A stretch of DNA of 64,000 nt from Ferruginivarius sediminum (GCF_003344765.1 NZ_QPMH01000008.1:62001-126000), one strand, 5' to 3'; counted from the stretch's first letter, positions 34,755-44,912 are shown. The notes: generated by a model not told the origin, from the sequence alone. Numbers and translations: made by a program.

Positions 34755-36776
34755 CTACGCCGCCTCCCGCGTCGCCCGGTCGACGATGTCCACCACCTCG
34801 GCCATGATCGCCGTCATGTCGTAGTCCTTCGGCGTGTAGACGGCGGCGACGCCGGCGGCTTTCATGGCCTTGGCGTCCTCCTCGGGGATGATGCCGCCGA
34901 CGATGACGGGGATATCGCTCAGGCCCTGGCGTTCCAGGCGCTGCATGACGTCCTGCACCAGCGAGACGTGGGAGCCGGAGAGGATGGACAGGCCGACGAC
35001 GTGGACGCCTTCCTCCAGCGCCGCGCCGACGATTTGCGCCGGGGTCAGGCGGATGCCCTCGTAGACCACCTCGAAACCGGCATCGCGGGCGCGCACGGCG
35101 ATCTGCTCCGCCCCGTTGGAGTGGCCGTCCAGGCCCGGCTTGCCGACCAGCATCTTCAGGCGCCGGCCGAGCCGGCCGGAGACCTCTTCCACACGCTGCC
35201 GGACGTCGGCCATGCGCACGGGCGCCTCGGCATGACCGCCGACGCCGCCAAGGCCGGTGGGCGCGCGGTACTCGCCATAAACCTGGCGCAGCGCGTCGCC
35301 CCATTCGCCGGTGGTCACGCCCGCATGAGCGCACTGGATCGAGGGCTCCATGATATTGCGGCCTTCCGCGGCCGCCGTTTTCAGCGCCTCCAGGGCGGCC
35401 GTCGCGGCCGCGTCGTCGCGCTCCGCCCGCCAGCGGTGCAGGCTTTCGATCTGCGCGGCCTCGTCGTTCGGGTCGACGGCCAGGAAGCTGCCGTCCGCCC
35501 CGGTCGTCAGCGGCGAGGGCTCGCTCTCCGCATAGGCGTTCACCCCGACGATGGTCTGCTCGCCCGATTCGATGCGGCGCAGGCGCTCGGCGTTCGCTTC
35601 CACCAGCCGCTCCTTCATGTAGGCGTTGTCCACCGCTGCCACGGCACCGCCCATCCGCTCGATCCTGTCCAGCTCCTCACAGGCGGCGGCGCACAGTTCG
35701 TCCACCTTCGCCTCGACCACGGGCGAGCCGGTGAAGAGGTCGCCGTATTCCAGCAGGTCCGTCTCGTAGGCGACGATCTGCTGCAGGCGGATCGACCACT
35801 GCTGGTCCCACGGGCGCGGCAGGCCCATCGCCTCGTTCCACGCCGGAAGCTGCACCGCCCGCGCCCGCGCGTCCTTGGACAGCACGACGGCCAGCATCTC
35901 CAGCAGGATGCGGTAGACGTTGTTCTCCGGCTGCTGCTCGGTCAGGCCCAGGGAGTTCACCTGCACGCCATAGCGGAAGCGGCGGAACTTCGCCTCCTCG
36001 ACGCCATAGCGCTCGCGCGCGATCTCGTCCCACAGGCGCACGAAGGCGCGCATCTTGCACATCTCGGTGATGAAGCGCAGGCCGGCGTTGACGAAGAACG
36101 AGATGCGCCCGACCACGCGCGGGAAGTCCTCCTCCGGCACCTGGCCGCCGGCCTTCACCCCGTCCAGCACCGCCTGCGCGGTGGCAAGCGCGAAGGCCAG
36201 CTCCTGCTGCGGCGTCGCGCCCGCCTCCTGCAGGTGGTAGGAGCAGACGTTGACCGGGTTCCACTTCGGGATCTCGCGGTAGGTGAAGGCGATGACGTCG
36301 CCGATCAGCTTCATCGACGGCTGCGGCGGAAAGATATAGGTGCCGCGGCTGAGGTATTCCTTGATGATGTCGTTCTGCACCGTGCCCGACAGCTTGTCGC
36401 GGGCAATGCCCTTGCGCTCCGCCGTCGCGACGTAGAGCGCCAGCAGCCACGGCGCCGTCGCGTTGATCGTCATCGAGGTGTTCATCCGATCCAGCGGGAT
36501 GCCCTCGAACAGCGCCTGCATGTCGCCGATGTGGCCGATGGGCACGCCGACCTTGCCGACCTCGCCGCGCGCCAATGCGTGGTCGGCGTCATAGCCCGTC
36601 TGCGTGGGCAGGTCGAAGGCGACCGACAGCCCCGTCTGACCGGCGGCGAGGTTCTTGCGATACAGCGCGTTCGACGCCTGGGCGCTGGAATGACCGGCAT
36701 AGGTTCGGATCATCCAGGGCTTATCGCGCACCGACTGCTCCCCGTCTTTTTGTGCGCTGCGGCGTTCTTCGGCCAT
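34755..36776 (-). CDS. ecm: Ethylmalonyl-CoA mutase
   Basis: Cobalamin-dependent mutase of 673 residues converting ethylmalonyl-CoA to methylsuccinyl-CoA in the ethylmalonyl-CoA pathway. The N-terminal half is the substrate barrel (RTYAGHSSAQASNALYRK, FDLPTQTGYDADHALA, ERMNT-like DRMNTSMTINATAPWLL). The C-terminal B12 domain has GKPGLDGHSNGAEQIA (DxHxxG), SILSGSH and VIVGGIIPEED. The HSNGAEQ variant and the length point to Ecm, not to methylmalonyl-CoA mutase. GGGAGATTCTG precedes the ATG. It is divergent from ccr. Confidence 0.92.
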   Translation of the reverse strand: MAEERRSAQKDGEQSVRDKPWMIRTYAGHSSAQASNALYRKNLAAGQTGLSVAFDLPTQTGYDADHALARGEVGKVGVPIGHIGDMQALFEGIPLDRMNTSMTINATAPWLLALYVATAERKGIARDKLSGTVQNDIIKEYLSRGTYIFPPQPSMKLIGDVIAFTYREIPKWNPVNVCSYHLQEAGATPQQELAFALATAQAVLDGVKAGGQVPEEDFPRVVGRISFFVNAGLRFITEMCKMRAFVRLWDEIARERYGVEEAKFRRFRYGVQVNSLGLTEQQPENNVYRILLEMLAVVLSKDARARAVQLPAWNEAMGLPRPWDQQWSIRLQQIVAYETDLLEYGDLFTGSPVVEAKVDELCAAACEELDRIERMGGAVAAVDNAYMKERLVEANAERLRRIESGEQTIVGVNAYAESEPSPLTTGADGSFLAVDPNDEAAQIESLHRWRAERDDAAATAALEALKTAAAEGRNIMEPSIQCAHAGVTTGEWGDALRQVYGEYRAPTGLGGVGGHAEAPVRMADVRQRVEEVSGRLGRRLKMLVGKPGLDGHSNGAEQIAVRARDAGFEVVYEGIRLTPAQIVGAALEEGVHVVGLSILSGSHVSLVQDVMQRLERQGLSDIPVIVGGIIPEEDAKAMKAAGVAAVYTPKDYDMTAIMAEVVDIVDRATREAA

Positions 36777-36980
36777 CAGAATCTCCCACCTTCGGTATTC
36801 TTACGAACGCCACATCGTTGACGACACATTCTTGCGTTTCAAGCCTTAACTAAGCAAAAAATTGATGATTGTGCATTGCAAAAGATATGGGCGCCCGCTA
36901 AGAGTCAAGAAAATCGGGTGCGCACACCGTGCCCAAAAGGTTTGGGCTTTATGGCGTTGGACAGAATACGGGAGCAAGCG

Positions 36981-38261
36981 ATGAGCGAGCCGGCCGAAGT
37001 GGTGAACCTTCGCGGGGGCCAGGAGAAGAAGGATCTCTACGACGTCGGCGAGATCCCGCCCCTGGGCCACGTTCCGAAGCAGATGCATGCCTGGGCGATC
37101 CGCCGCGAACGGCACGGCGAGCCCGAGCAGGCGATGGTGGAGGAAGTCGTCGAGACCCCGCCGCTGGACAGCCACGACGTGCTGATCCTGGTGATGGCCG
37201 CGGGCGTCAACTACAACGGCGTCTGGGCGGCGCTGGGCCAGCCGATTTCGGTCTTCGACGTGCACAAGGCGGACTATCACGTCGCCGGCTCCGACGCCTC
37301 GGGCATCGTCTGGGCCGTCGGCTCGAAGGTGAAGCGCTGGAAGGTCGGCGACGAGGTCGTGGTGCACTGTAACCAGGACGACGGCGACGACGAGGAGTGC
37401 AACGGCGGCGACCCGATGTTCTCGCCCAGCCAGCGGATCTGGGGCTACGAGACGCCGGACGGCAGCTTCGCGCAGTTCGCCCGCGTGCAGGACCGCCAGC
37501 TCATGCCCCGGCCGAAGCACCTGACCTGGGAGGAGAGCGCCTGCTACACGCTGACCCACGCCACGGCCTATCGCATGCTGTTCGGCCATCGTCCGCACAT
37601 CCTGCGGCCGGGCCACAACGTGCTGGTCTGGGGCGCCTCGGGCGGCCTGGGCTCGATGGCGATCCAGATCATCGCCGCCGCCGGCGCCAACGCCATCGGC
37701 GTGATCTCGGACGAGAGCAAGCGCGACTTCGTCATGCAGCTTGGCGCCAAGGGCGTCATCAACCGCAAGGACTTCGACTGCTGGGGCCGCCTGCCCGACG
37801 TCGGCACGGACGAGTTCAACGCGTACATGAAAGAGGTGCGCAAGTTCGGCAAGGCGATCTGGGAGTTCACCGGCAAGGGCAACGACGTCGATTTCGTCTT
37901 CGAGCACCCCGGCGAGCAGACCTTCCCGGTGAGTTGCTTCATCGTGAAGCGCGGCGGCATGGTCGTGTTCTGCGCCGGCACCACCGGCTATAACCTGACG
38001 TTCGACGCGCGCTTCGTCTGGATGCGGCAGAAGCGTATCCAGGGCAGCCACTTCGCGAACCTGCTGCAGGCCAGCCAGGCCAACCGCATGGTGATCGAGC
38101 GCCGGGTGGACCCCTGCATGTCGGAGGTGTTCTCGTGGGAGGACATCCCCCGCGCTCACACCAAGATGATGAAGAACCAGCACAAGCCCGGCAACATGGC
38201 CGTGCTGGTGAGCGCCAAGCGCCCCGGCCTGCGGACCCTGGAGGACGCGGTCGAGGAATAG
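36981..38261 (+). CDS. ccr: Crotonyl-CoA carboxylase/reductase
   Basis: Medium-chain dehydrogenase-fold enzyme of 426 residues that reductively carboxylates crotonyl-CoA to ethylmalonyl-CoA with NADPH and CO2. AAGVNYNGVWAALGQPISVF, HVAGSDASGIVWAVG, VVVHCNQDDGDDEECNGGDP, VLVWGASGGLGSMAIQ and FVFEHPGEQTFPVS are Ccr signatures. ACGGGAGCAAGCG before the ATG at 36981 decides the start; upstream in-frame ATGs lack a site. It shares a 204-base divergent control region with ecm and is followed by mcd. Confidence 0.95.
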   Translation: MSEPAEVVNLRGGQEKKDLYDVGEIPPLGHVPKQMHAWAIRRERHGEPEQAMVEEVVETPPLDSHDVLILVMAAGVNYNGVWAALGQPISVFDVHKADYHVAGSDASGIVWAVGSKVKRWKVGDEVVVHCNQDDGDDEECNGGDPMFSPSQRIWGYETPDGSFAQFARVQDRQLMPRPKHLTWEESACYTLTHATAYRMLFGHRPHILRPGHNVLVWGASGGLGSMAIQIIAAAGANAIGVISDESKRDFVMQLGAKGVINRKDFDCWGRLPDVGTDEFNAYMKEVRKFGKAIWEFTGKGNDVDFVFEHPGEQTFPVSCFIVKRGGMVVFCAGTTGYNLTFDARFVWMRQKRIQGSHFANLLQASQANRMVIERRVDPCMSEVFSWEDIPRAHTKMMKNQHKPGNMAVLVSAKRPGLRTLEDAVEE

Positions 38262-38285
38262 GGCGCGCGCCCTTCCTGGCAGTCA

Positions 38286-38316
38286 CGGGCGCGGACCCTG
38301 CGCCGGTCCGCGCCCG
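38286..38316 (+). terminator. 12-bp hairpin between ccr and mcd
   Basis: CGGGCGCGGACC and GGTCCGCGCCCG form a perfect 12-bp stem with a 7-base loop, 24 bases after the ccr stop. There is no T-run after it. It may attenuate or process the ccr-mcd transcript instead of ending it fully. A self-complementary GGGCGCGCGCCC lies just before it at 38262. Confidence 0.4.
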
Positions 38317-38354
38317 TCCCGCCTGACACGACGATTCCGCCTGCGAGCAGGAGG

Positions 38355-38363
38355 CCCCCCCCC
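38355..38363 (+). repeat. C9 tract between ribosome site and start codon of mcd
   Basis: Nine cytosines fill the spacer between GGAGG (38350-38354) and the mcd ATG at 38365. Slippage in the tract would alter the Shine-Dalgarno spacing. It could also simply be a sequencing-sensitive homopolymer. Confidence 0.6.
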
Positions 38364-38364
38364 G

Positions 38365-40062
38365 ATGATCCAAGTCGCCGTCGCCGAGGCCGGGCCCGGA
38401 CAGCCCGCGATCGCCGACCCGCTTTACGTCTGCGAGACTGCGCTTGCCGCTGCCGAGACGCTGCGCGACAGCGCCAAGACCTCGCTCGCCCGCATCGTCG
38501 CCCCCGAGGGCAAGGTGAAAGGTGAACTTGTGGAGCGCGAGCAGCACGCCGCGCACGGCTATGCGTGGCTGGCCACCTACACGGCGGCGTTGAAGGCGAC
38601 GCTGGCCTGGGCGCAGCGGCTGCGGGACGCGCACGAGTTCGGCGAGCTGGAAACGCTTATCCTTCAGGTCGGTTTCGGCGAGTACCTGCACCAGATGAGC
38701 GGCGGCATCGCCATGAGCCAGGGCGAGATCGTCCGCCCCGGCGACCTTGATGTGGACCCCGAGGCCGTTCGCGCGTTCGAGGACGACGCGGCGGTGCGGG
38801 CCCTGAAGCAGTCGGGCAACACCAATGCCGCACGCGTGCGCATCGCCGAGTTGCTGGTCGAGTGCTTCGACGGACGCGACTTCGGCAAGCCGGGCCTGGG
38901 CGACGAGACGTTGGAGATGGTGCGCGACCAGTTCCGCAAGGTCGCCGACAGCCACGCCGACGCCGCGCACGACTGGCACCTGAAGGACGAGCTGATCCCC
39001 ATCGAGGTGGTGCAGCAGCTTGCGGAGCTTGGCGTCTTCGGCCTGACCGTGCCCGAGGACTACGGCGGACTGGGCATGGGCAAGACGGCGATGTGCGTCG
39101 TCACCGAGGAGCTGTCGCGCGGCTACATCGGCCTGGGCTCGCTTGGCACCCGCTCCGAGATCGCCGCCGAGTTGATCCGCCTGGGCGGCACCGAGGAGCA
39201 GAAGCAGCACTACCTGCCGAAGATCGCCAGCGGCGAGATCCTGCCCACCGCCGTGTTCACCGAGCCGAACACCGGCTCCGACCTCGGCTCGCTGCGCACG
39301 CGGGCGGTGAAGGCAGGCGAGACCTACAGGGTTCGGGGCAACAAAACGTGGATCACCCACGCCGCGCGCTCGGACCTGATGACTTTGCTGGCGCGCACGA
39401 ACCCGGACGAGCCCGGCTACAAGGGCCTGTCGATGTTCCTGGCTGAAAAGCCGCGCGGCACCGACGCCGAGCCCTTCCCCGCCAAGGGCATGACCGGCGG
39501 CGAGATCGAGGTGCTGGGCTATCGCGGGATGAAGGAGTACGAGATCGCCTTCGACGACTTCGAGGTCCCGGCAAGCGCCCTTCTGGGCGGCCGCGAGGGC
39601 GAGGGCTTCAAGCACCTGATGGCGACCTTCGAGTCCGCGCGCATCCAGACCGCCGCCCGCGCCGTCGGCGTGGCGCAGAACGCGCTGGAGATTGGCCTGG
39701 GTTATGCCATCGACCGGGTGCAGTTCGGCAAGCCCATCGTGCGCTTCCCGCGCGTGGCCGGCAAGATCGCCCTGGCGGCCGTGGAGACCATGATGGCCCG
39801 ACAGCTCACCTACGCCGCCGCACGTGAGAAGGATTCCGACCGCCGCTGCGACATCGAGGCGGGCATGGCCAAGCTCTTGGGCGCCCGTGTCGCCTGGAGC
39901 GTGGCCGACAACGTTCTGCAGGTGCACGGCGGCAATGGCTACGCGCTGGAATACAAGATCTCCCGCATCCTCTGCGACGCCCGCATCCTCAACATCTTCG
40001 AGGGCGCGGCGGAAATCCAGGCCCAGGTCATCACCCGCGGCCTCCTCAGCGGACGCAACTGA
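38365..40062 (+). CDS. mcd: Methylsuccinyl-CoA dehydrogenase
   Basis: FAD-dependent acyl-CoA dehydrogenase of 565 residues oxidising methylsuccinyl-CoA to mesaconyl-CoA. It has the long N-terminal extension (~160 residues, including EREQHAAHGYAWLATYTAALK and VGFGEYLHQMSGGIAMSQ) that distinguishes Mcd from ordinary acyl-CoA dehydrogenases. The core contains AVFTEPNTGSDLGSLRTRA, KTWITHAARSDLMTLLART and the C-terminal VLQVHGGNGYALEYKISRI. It follows ccr, and together with ecm supplies three consecutive steps of acetyl-CoA assimilation. Confidence 0.94.
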   Translation: MIQVAVAEAGPGQPAIADPLYVCETALAAAETLRDSAKTSLARIVAPEGKVKGELVEREQHAAHGYAWLATYTAALKATLAWAQRLRDAHEFGELETLILQVGFGEYLHQMSGGIAMSQGEIVRPGDLDVDPEAVRAFEDDAAVRALKQSGNTNAARVRIAELLVECFDGRDFGKPGLGDETLEMVRDQFRKVADSHADAAHDWHLKDELIPIEVVQQLAELGVFGLTVPEDYGGLGMGKTAMCVVTEELSRGYIGLGSLGTRSEIAAELIRLGGTEEQKQHYLPKIASGEILPTAVFTEPNTGSDLGSLRTRAVKAGETYRVRGNKTWITHAARSDLMTLLARTNPDEPGYKGLSMFLAEKPRGTDAEPFPAKGMTGGEIEVLGYRGMKEYEIAFDDFEVPASALLGGREGEGFKHLMATFESARIQTAARAVGVAQNALEIGLGYAIDRVQFGKPIVRFPRVAGKIALAAVETMMARQLTYAAAREKDSDRRCDIEAGMAKLLGARVAWSVADNVLQVHGGNGYALEYKISRILCDARILNIFEGAAEIQAQVITRGLLSGRN

Positions 40063-40184
40063 GGCGGGTCCGGCACCAGTCCTTTCAGTCGGTTAGCACC
40101 CGTCGCAAGGATATTGCCATTCTACCCGCTTCGGCGTGACAAGACCGGCCGCGTCGTGCGTTCGTGGCGGCCGGAGGGTCGGGG

Positions 40185-40937
40185 ATGGAAGCCGAGATTG
40201 CGGGGCTGTTGCCGCCAGGACTGTCGGCCGTCGCGGCGGCTGTGCTGATTGCCACGGCGGCAGTCACGTCGTTCCTGACCGCGGCCGTGGGCGTCGGCGG
40301 GGGCGTGGTGCTTCTGGCGGTGATGGCCGTACTGGTGCCGCCGGCGGCGCTGATCCCGGTGCATGGCGTGGTACAGGCGGGCTCCAACGTGGGACGGACG
40401 CTGGTGCTCCGCCGTCATGTGCGCGTGGGGCCGTTGCTGGGGTTTGGTATTGGCAGTCTGGGCGGCGCGGCGCTGGGTGGCCTGATTGTCGTGGACCTGC
40501 CGCCGGCGTGGGTGCGCACCGGGCTTGGCCTGTTCATCCTCTATGCCGTCTGGGGACCGAAGCCGGACCTGGGCCGCGCCGGATTGTGGCTGGGCGGCGG
40601 CGTGTCCAGCTTTCTCACCATGTTCTTCGGGGCGACCGGGCCCTTCGTGGCGACCATCGTCAAGCGGCTGGAGTTCGACCGGCTGACGCATGTCGGTACC
40701 TTCTCGGCCTGCATGTCCCTGCAGCACGGCATCAAGATCGCCGCTTTCGGGGCCCTCGGCTTCGCCTTCGCGCCATGGCTGCCGCTGCTGGCCGGCATGA
40801 TCGCCAGTGGTTTTGCCGGCACGCTCATCGGACGCCAAGTGCTTGTGCGCCTGCAAGACCGCAGGTTTCACCGGCTTCTGAATATCGTACTCACGCTATT
40901 GGCAGCCAGGCTGGTATGGGCCGGTCTGTTCGGCTGA
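40185..40937 (+). CDS. TauE/SafE family sulfite or anion exporter
   Basis: Inner-membrane permease of 250 residues with about seven to eight helices. The family features are SFLTAAVGVGGGVVLLAVMAV near residue 30 and a repeat of that arrangement in the second half (GGGVSSFLTMFFGATGPFVATIV). GAGGGTCGGGG lies before the ATG. Substrates in this family are organosulfonates, sulfite or other small anions and cannot be read from the sequence. Confidence 0.88.
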   Translation: MEAEIAGLLPPGLSAVAAAVLIATAAVTSFLTAAVGVGGGVVLLAVMAVLVPPAALIPVHGVVQAGSNVGRTLVLRRHVRVGPLLGFGIGSLGGAALGGLIVVDLPPAWVRTGLGLFILYAVWGPKPDLGRAGLWLGGGVSSFLTMFFGATGPFVATIVKRLEFDRLTHVGTFSACMSLQHGIKIAAFGALGFAFAPWLPLLAGMIASGFAGTLIGRQVLVRLQDRRFHRLLNIVLTLLAARLVWAGLFG

Positions 40938-41041
40938 AACCCACGGATGGCTCGAACGAGTCACCTCTATGAGAGCCCCCCTTCGGCCGTCGCGGCGGCA
41001 ACGAAGGAAGGCTGCGCCCCTTCTCGCCGCCCCGGCGGCCG

Positions 41042-42856
41042 TCAGTCGAAGGCTTCCAGTTCGTCGATCATGCGGGAGATGACGTCCAGTCCCTTGTGCC
41101 AGAACGCCGGGTCGGACGCATCCAGGCCGAACGGCGCCAGCAGCTCGCGGTGGCGCTTGGTGCCGCCGGCTTGCAACATCTCCAGGTAGCGTTCGACGAA
41201 CCCCTCCGGCGCGTTCTCGTAGACGGCGTAGAGCGAGTTCACCAGGCAATCGCCGAAGGCATAGGCGTAGACGTAGAACGGCACGTGGATGAAGTGCGGG
41301 ATATAGGCCCAGTAGTACTGGTACTCCTCGTCGAACTCGAACACCGGGCCCAGGGATTCACGTTGCGTCTCCATCCAGATCTCGCCGATGCGCGAGGCCA
41401 TGACCTCGCCCTCGCGGCGCTCGTCGTGCAGGCGCGTCTCGAACATGTGGAAGGCGATCTGGCGCACCACCGTGTTCAGCATGTCCTCGACCTTGCCGGC
41501 CAGCATCACCTTGCGCCGCTTCGGGTCCTTCTCCGCGCGCAGCATCGCCTGGAAGGTCAGCATCTCGCCGAACACGCTGGCGGTCTCGGCCAGCGTCAGC
41601 GGCGTATCCGCCATCAGGTGTCCCTGCCCGCCGGCCAGCACCTGATGCACGCCGTGGCCCAGCTCGTGCGCCAGGGTCATCACATCGCGCGACCGGCCCT
41701 GGTAGTTCAGCAGCAGGTAGGGATGCGCGCTGGGCACCGTCGGATGCGCGAACGCACCGGGCGCCTTGCCCGCACGGGTTGGCGCGTCGATCCACGGACG
41801 GTCGAAGAAACGCTGCCCGACCTCGGCCAGCGTTGAGGAGAACTCGCCATAGGCCCCCAGCACGGTCTGCCGTGCCTGATGCCATGGGATGATGCGATCG
41901 TCGTCCTCCGGCAACGGTGCGTTGCGGTCCCAGTAGGGCAGCTTGTCGACGCCGAACCAGCGCGCTTTCAGCTTGTAGTAACGGTGCGCCAGGTTCGGAT
42001 AGCTGTCCGTCACCGCCTTCACCAGCGCGTCGACGACCTCGTCCTCCACGCGGTTCTGCAGGTTGCGCTCCGACACCGGCCGGGTGAATCCGCGCCAGGT
42101 GTCCTCGATCTCCTTGTCCTTGGCCAGCGTGTTGTGGACCAGCGCGAAGGTGCGCGCGTTATCCCCCAGCACCTTGCCGAAAGATTTCGCCGCCGCCTTG
42201 CGCGTCGCGGGATCGTGACCGGTCAGCTTGTTCAGGATCTCGGAGGACGTCAGCTCCTCGCCGTCCAGCGGAAAGCGCAGGCCCGCCATCGTCTCATCGA
42301 AGAGTCGCACCCAGGCCGCCCGGCCGGTGACATGCTTCTCGTGCAGCATGCGCTCCAGCTCGTCGGAAAGCTGGTGCGGGCGCAGCGCCCGGATGTCGCG
42401 CAGCCACGGCCGGTACCGCGCCAGCCGCTCATCCTCCAGCTTCCGCTCCAGCGCCTCCTCGGAGATGCTATTCAGTTCGAGTGTGAAGAAAACGAGGTCC
42501 GTGGAAATGGCCGTGACCGTCTCCTGCAGCCACTGATAGAGCTTCCCGACCTCCGGGTTCGACATGTCACCAGAGTAGACGAGCTGGGCATAGCTCATGA
42601 TCCGGCCAAGCTGTTCCTGCAGCGCCTCGTAGCGCTCCACGGCCACGCCAAGCGAGCCGCCGTCGATCTCGTCGAGGCGGCCTTCGTAGTCCTCCCGGAA
42701 GCTGCGCGCGAGATATCGCGCCCTCTCCAGATCGTCCTTCAGCTCCGGCGAATCGGGCGCGGGATAGAGGTCGCGCAGGTCCCATTCCGGCAGTTCGCCC
42801 AGATTCTCGTGATCGGTGTCATTGCGCGCTTGCGTGACATTCGCGGTATCGGCCAT
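41042..42856 (-). CDS. pepF: M3 family oligoendopeptidase F
   Basis: Cytosolic zinc metallopeptidase of 604 residues degrading short peptides. The zinc site is TLAHELGHGVHQVL (HELGH at 397-401), with the third ligand glutamate in TLAETASVFGEML about 25 residues on, and the C-terminal YYWAYIPHFIHVPFYVYAYAFG typical of M3B enzymes. AAGGAGGAG precedes the ATG at 42856; the upstream open frame is not part of the protein. It is divergent from the acyl-CoA ligase gene. Confidence 0.94.
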   Translation of the reverse strand: MADTANVTQARNDTDHENLGELPEWDLRDLYPAPDSPELKDDLERARYLARSFREDYEGRLDEIDGGSLGVAVERYEALQEQLGRIMSYAQLVYSGDMSNPEVGKLYQWLQETVTAISTDLVFFTLELNSISEEALERKLEDERLARYRPWLRDIRALRPHQLSDELERMLHEKHVTGRAAWVRLFDETMAGLRFPLDGEELTSSEILNKLTGHDPATRKAAAKSFGKVLGDNARTFALVHNTLAKDKEIEDTWRGFTRPVSERNLQNRVEDEVVDALVKAVTDSYPNLAHRYYKLKARWFGVDKLPYWDRNAPLPEDDDRIIPWHQARQTVLGAYGEFSSTLAEVGQRFFDRPWIDAPTRAGKAPGAFAHPTVPSAHPYLLLNYQGRSRDVMTLAHELGHGVHQVLAGGQGHLMADTPLTLAETASVFGEMLTFQAMLRAEKDPKRRKVMLAGKVEDMLNTVVRQIAFHMFETRLHDERREGEVMASRIGEIWMETQRESLGPVFEFDEEYQYYWAYIPHFIHVPFYVYAYAFGDCLVNSLYAVYENAPEGFVERYLEMLQAGGTKRHRELLAPFGLDASDPAFWHKGLDVISRMIDELEAFD

Positions 42857-42977
42857 ATGACTCCTCCTTGACCCCCTGCGATATAAGGCACGATAAAGCC
42901 CCGGCCAAGAGAACTTGGCCGCGCATGGGGGAACCGGCCCGACAGGAAGGCGGGGCGGTTGCGCAAAGGAGAACAAG

Positions 42978-44792
42978 ATGACGGACAAGGGGGCGTCCGC
43001 CAGGGCGCAGGACTACGACCGCTGGACAAGCCTGCCCGAGGCCTTTTTCGAGGTCGCCGCGCGCGAGTCCGACCGCCCGTTCCTCTGGAGCAAGCGCAAC
43101 GGATCCTGGCAGTCCTCGAGCTACGCCGAGGTGGCGCGGCAGGTGCGCGCGCTCTCGCTTGGCCTGCGCGCGCTCGGGCTGGAGCGGGGCGAGCGCGTTG
43201 TCCTGGTCTCGGAAAGCCGGCCCGAATTCCTGATCGCCGACCTCGCCATCATGGCCGCAGGCGCCATCACCGTCCCGGCCTATACAACCAATACCGAGGC
43301 CGATCACGCCCATATTTTGGAAGACAGCGAAGCGGCGATGGCCGTCGTCTCCACCCGGAGCCTGGCGCAGCCGCTAATGGCGCCGGCGGAGCGGGCGCCG
43401 GACTGTCGCCTGGTCGTCGCGATTGAGGATATCGGCGACGAGGCGCATCGCGACATCCCCGTCCACTACTGGCAGGTGGTGCTGGAACAGGGAGGCCAGC
43501 AGCCGGACGACGTGGACGAGCGGGTCGCCGCCATCGGGCGCGACGACGTCGCCTGCTTCATCTACACCTCCGGCACCGGCGGGGCGCCCAAGGGGGTGAT
43601 GCTGACGCACGGCAACCTGCTGTCGAACGGCAAGATGGCGTTCCAGCTCCTTTCCATGCTGGGCCTGGAGGAGAACGAGAGCTTCCTGTCCTTCCTGCCG
43701 CTCTCCCACGCCTACGAGCATACGGCCGGCCAGTTCTTCCCGATGACGATCGGCGCGCAGATCTACTACTCTCGCGGGGTCGAGCATCTGAGCGGCGAGC
43801 TTGGCGAGGTCCGCCCGACCATCATGACGGCGGTGCCGCGTCTCTACGAGTCGCTCTATCAACGTATCATCCGCGGCGTGAACAAGGCCTCGCCGCTTCG
43901 GCGCAAGATGTTTCAGCGCGCGCTGGACCTCGGCCGCAAGCGCTATCACGGCAAGCGGCTCGGGCCGCTCGAGTGGGTACAGGACCGGGTTCTGGACAAG
44001 CTGGTTCGCGACAAGGTTCGCGATCGCTTCGGCGGCCGTTTGAAGGGCATGATCTCCGGCGGCGCCGCGCTCAACCCCGACATCGGCATCTTCTTCCAGG
44101 CGCTGGGCCTGCGCATCCTGCAGGGGTATGGCCAGACCGAGGCGGCGCCCATCATCTCCTGCAACCCGCCGGACAAGCCGAAGCTGGACAGCGTCGGCCC
44201 GCCGCTGGTCGGCGTCGAGGCGAGGCTGGCCTCCGACGGCGAGCTTCTGGTGCGCGGCCCGATGGTGATGAAGGGCTATTGGCGAATGCCGGAGCACACG
44301 GCCGAGACCATTGTCGACGGCTGGCTGCATACCGGCGACCTGGCGACCATCGACGACGACGGCTACATCCGCATCACCGACCGCAAGAAGGACATCGTCG
44401 TCCTTTCGGGCGGCGACACCCTGTCGCCGGCAAGGGTGGAAGGCTTCCTCACCCGCCAGCCGGAGATCGGCCAGGCGATGGTCTATGGCGACAAGCGCCC
44501 GCACCTTGTGGCGCTGCTGGTACCGGACGAGGAGTTCGCTGTCGAATGGGCGAAGTCCCACGGCAAGCCCTGCGACCTCGCCCAGCTCTCGGCCGACGAG
44601 GAATTCCGCGGCGTCATGCAGGAGGCCATCCGCCGCGTGAACCTGGAGGTCGCGCAGTCGGAGAAGGTCCGCCGCTTTGCCGTCGCCCCGGAGGCCTTCA
44701 CCGTCGCCAACGACATGATGACCCCCACCCTCAAGATCCGCCGCCACCGCATTCGCGAGGCCTATGGCCCAAAGCTGGAGGAATTGTATTGA
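42978..44792 (+). CDS. Long-chain acyl-CoA synthetase (AMP-forming)
   Basis: ANL-superfamily ligase of 604 residues. The P-loop CFIYTSGTGGAPKGVMLTHGN, FLPLSHAYEHTAGQ, the A5 motif LQGYGQTEAAPIISC, the hinge GWLHTGDLATIDDDGYI and ITDRKKDIVVLSGGDTLSP are visible. The domain layout is that of FadD15-like or eukaryotic-type long-chain fatty acyl-CoA ligases. AAAGGAGAACAAG precedes the ATG at 42978. It would activate fatty acids for degradation or lipid synthesis, and a fatty acid desaturase lies downstream on the other strand. Confidence 0.92.
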   Translation: MTDKGASARAQDYDRWTSLPEAFFEVAARESDRPFLWSKRNGSWQSSSYAEVARQVRALSLGLRALGLERGERVVLVSESRPEFLIADLAIMAAGAITVPAYTTNTEADHAHILEDSEAAMAVVSTRSLAQPLMAPAERAPDCRLVVAIEDIGDEAHRDIPVHYWQVVLEQGGQQPDDVDERVAAIGRDDVACFIYTSGTGGAPKGVMLTHGNLLSNGKMAFQLLSMLGLEENESFLSFLPLSHAYEHTAGQFFPMTIGAQIYYSRGVEHLSGELGEVRPTIMTAVPRLYESLYQRIIRGVNKASPLRRKMFQRALDLGRKRYHGKRLGPLEWVQDRVLDKLVRDKVRDRFGGRLKGMISGGAALNPDIGIFFQALGLRILQGYGQTEAAPIISCNPPDKPKLDSVGPPLVGVEARLASDGELLVRGPMVMKGYWRMPEHTAETIVDGWLHTGDLATIDDDGYIRITDRKKDIVVLSGGDTLSPARVEGFLTRQPEIGQAMVYGDKRPHLVALLVPDEEFAVEWAKSHGKPCDLAQLSADEEFRGVMQEAIRRVNLEVAQSEKVRRFAVAPEAFTVANDMMTPTLKIRRHRIREAYGPKLEELY

Positions 44793-44912
44793 AGGGCGTG
44801 CGTGAGGCACGGATCCGCTCTCCTGCCCAGGCACTCTCGAAACTCGTCCGGCAGCGAAGACAATGCCGGCGTTTCGACTTCTCGTTAAGGGCAGGCCACT
44901 TCGCTAAGGTCG

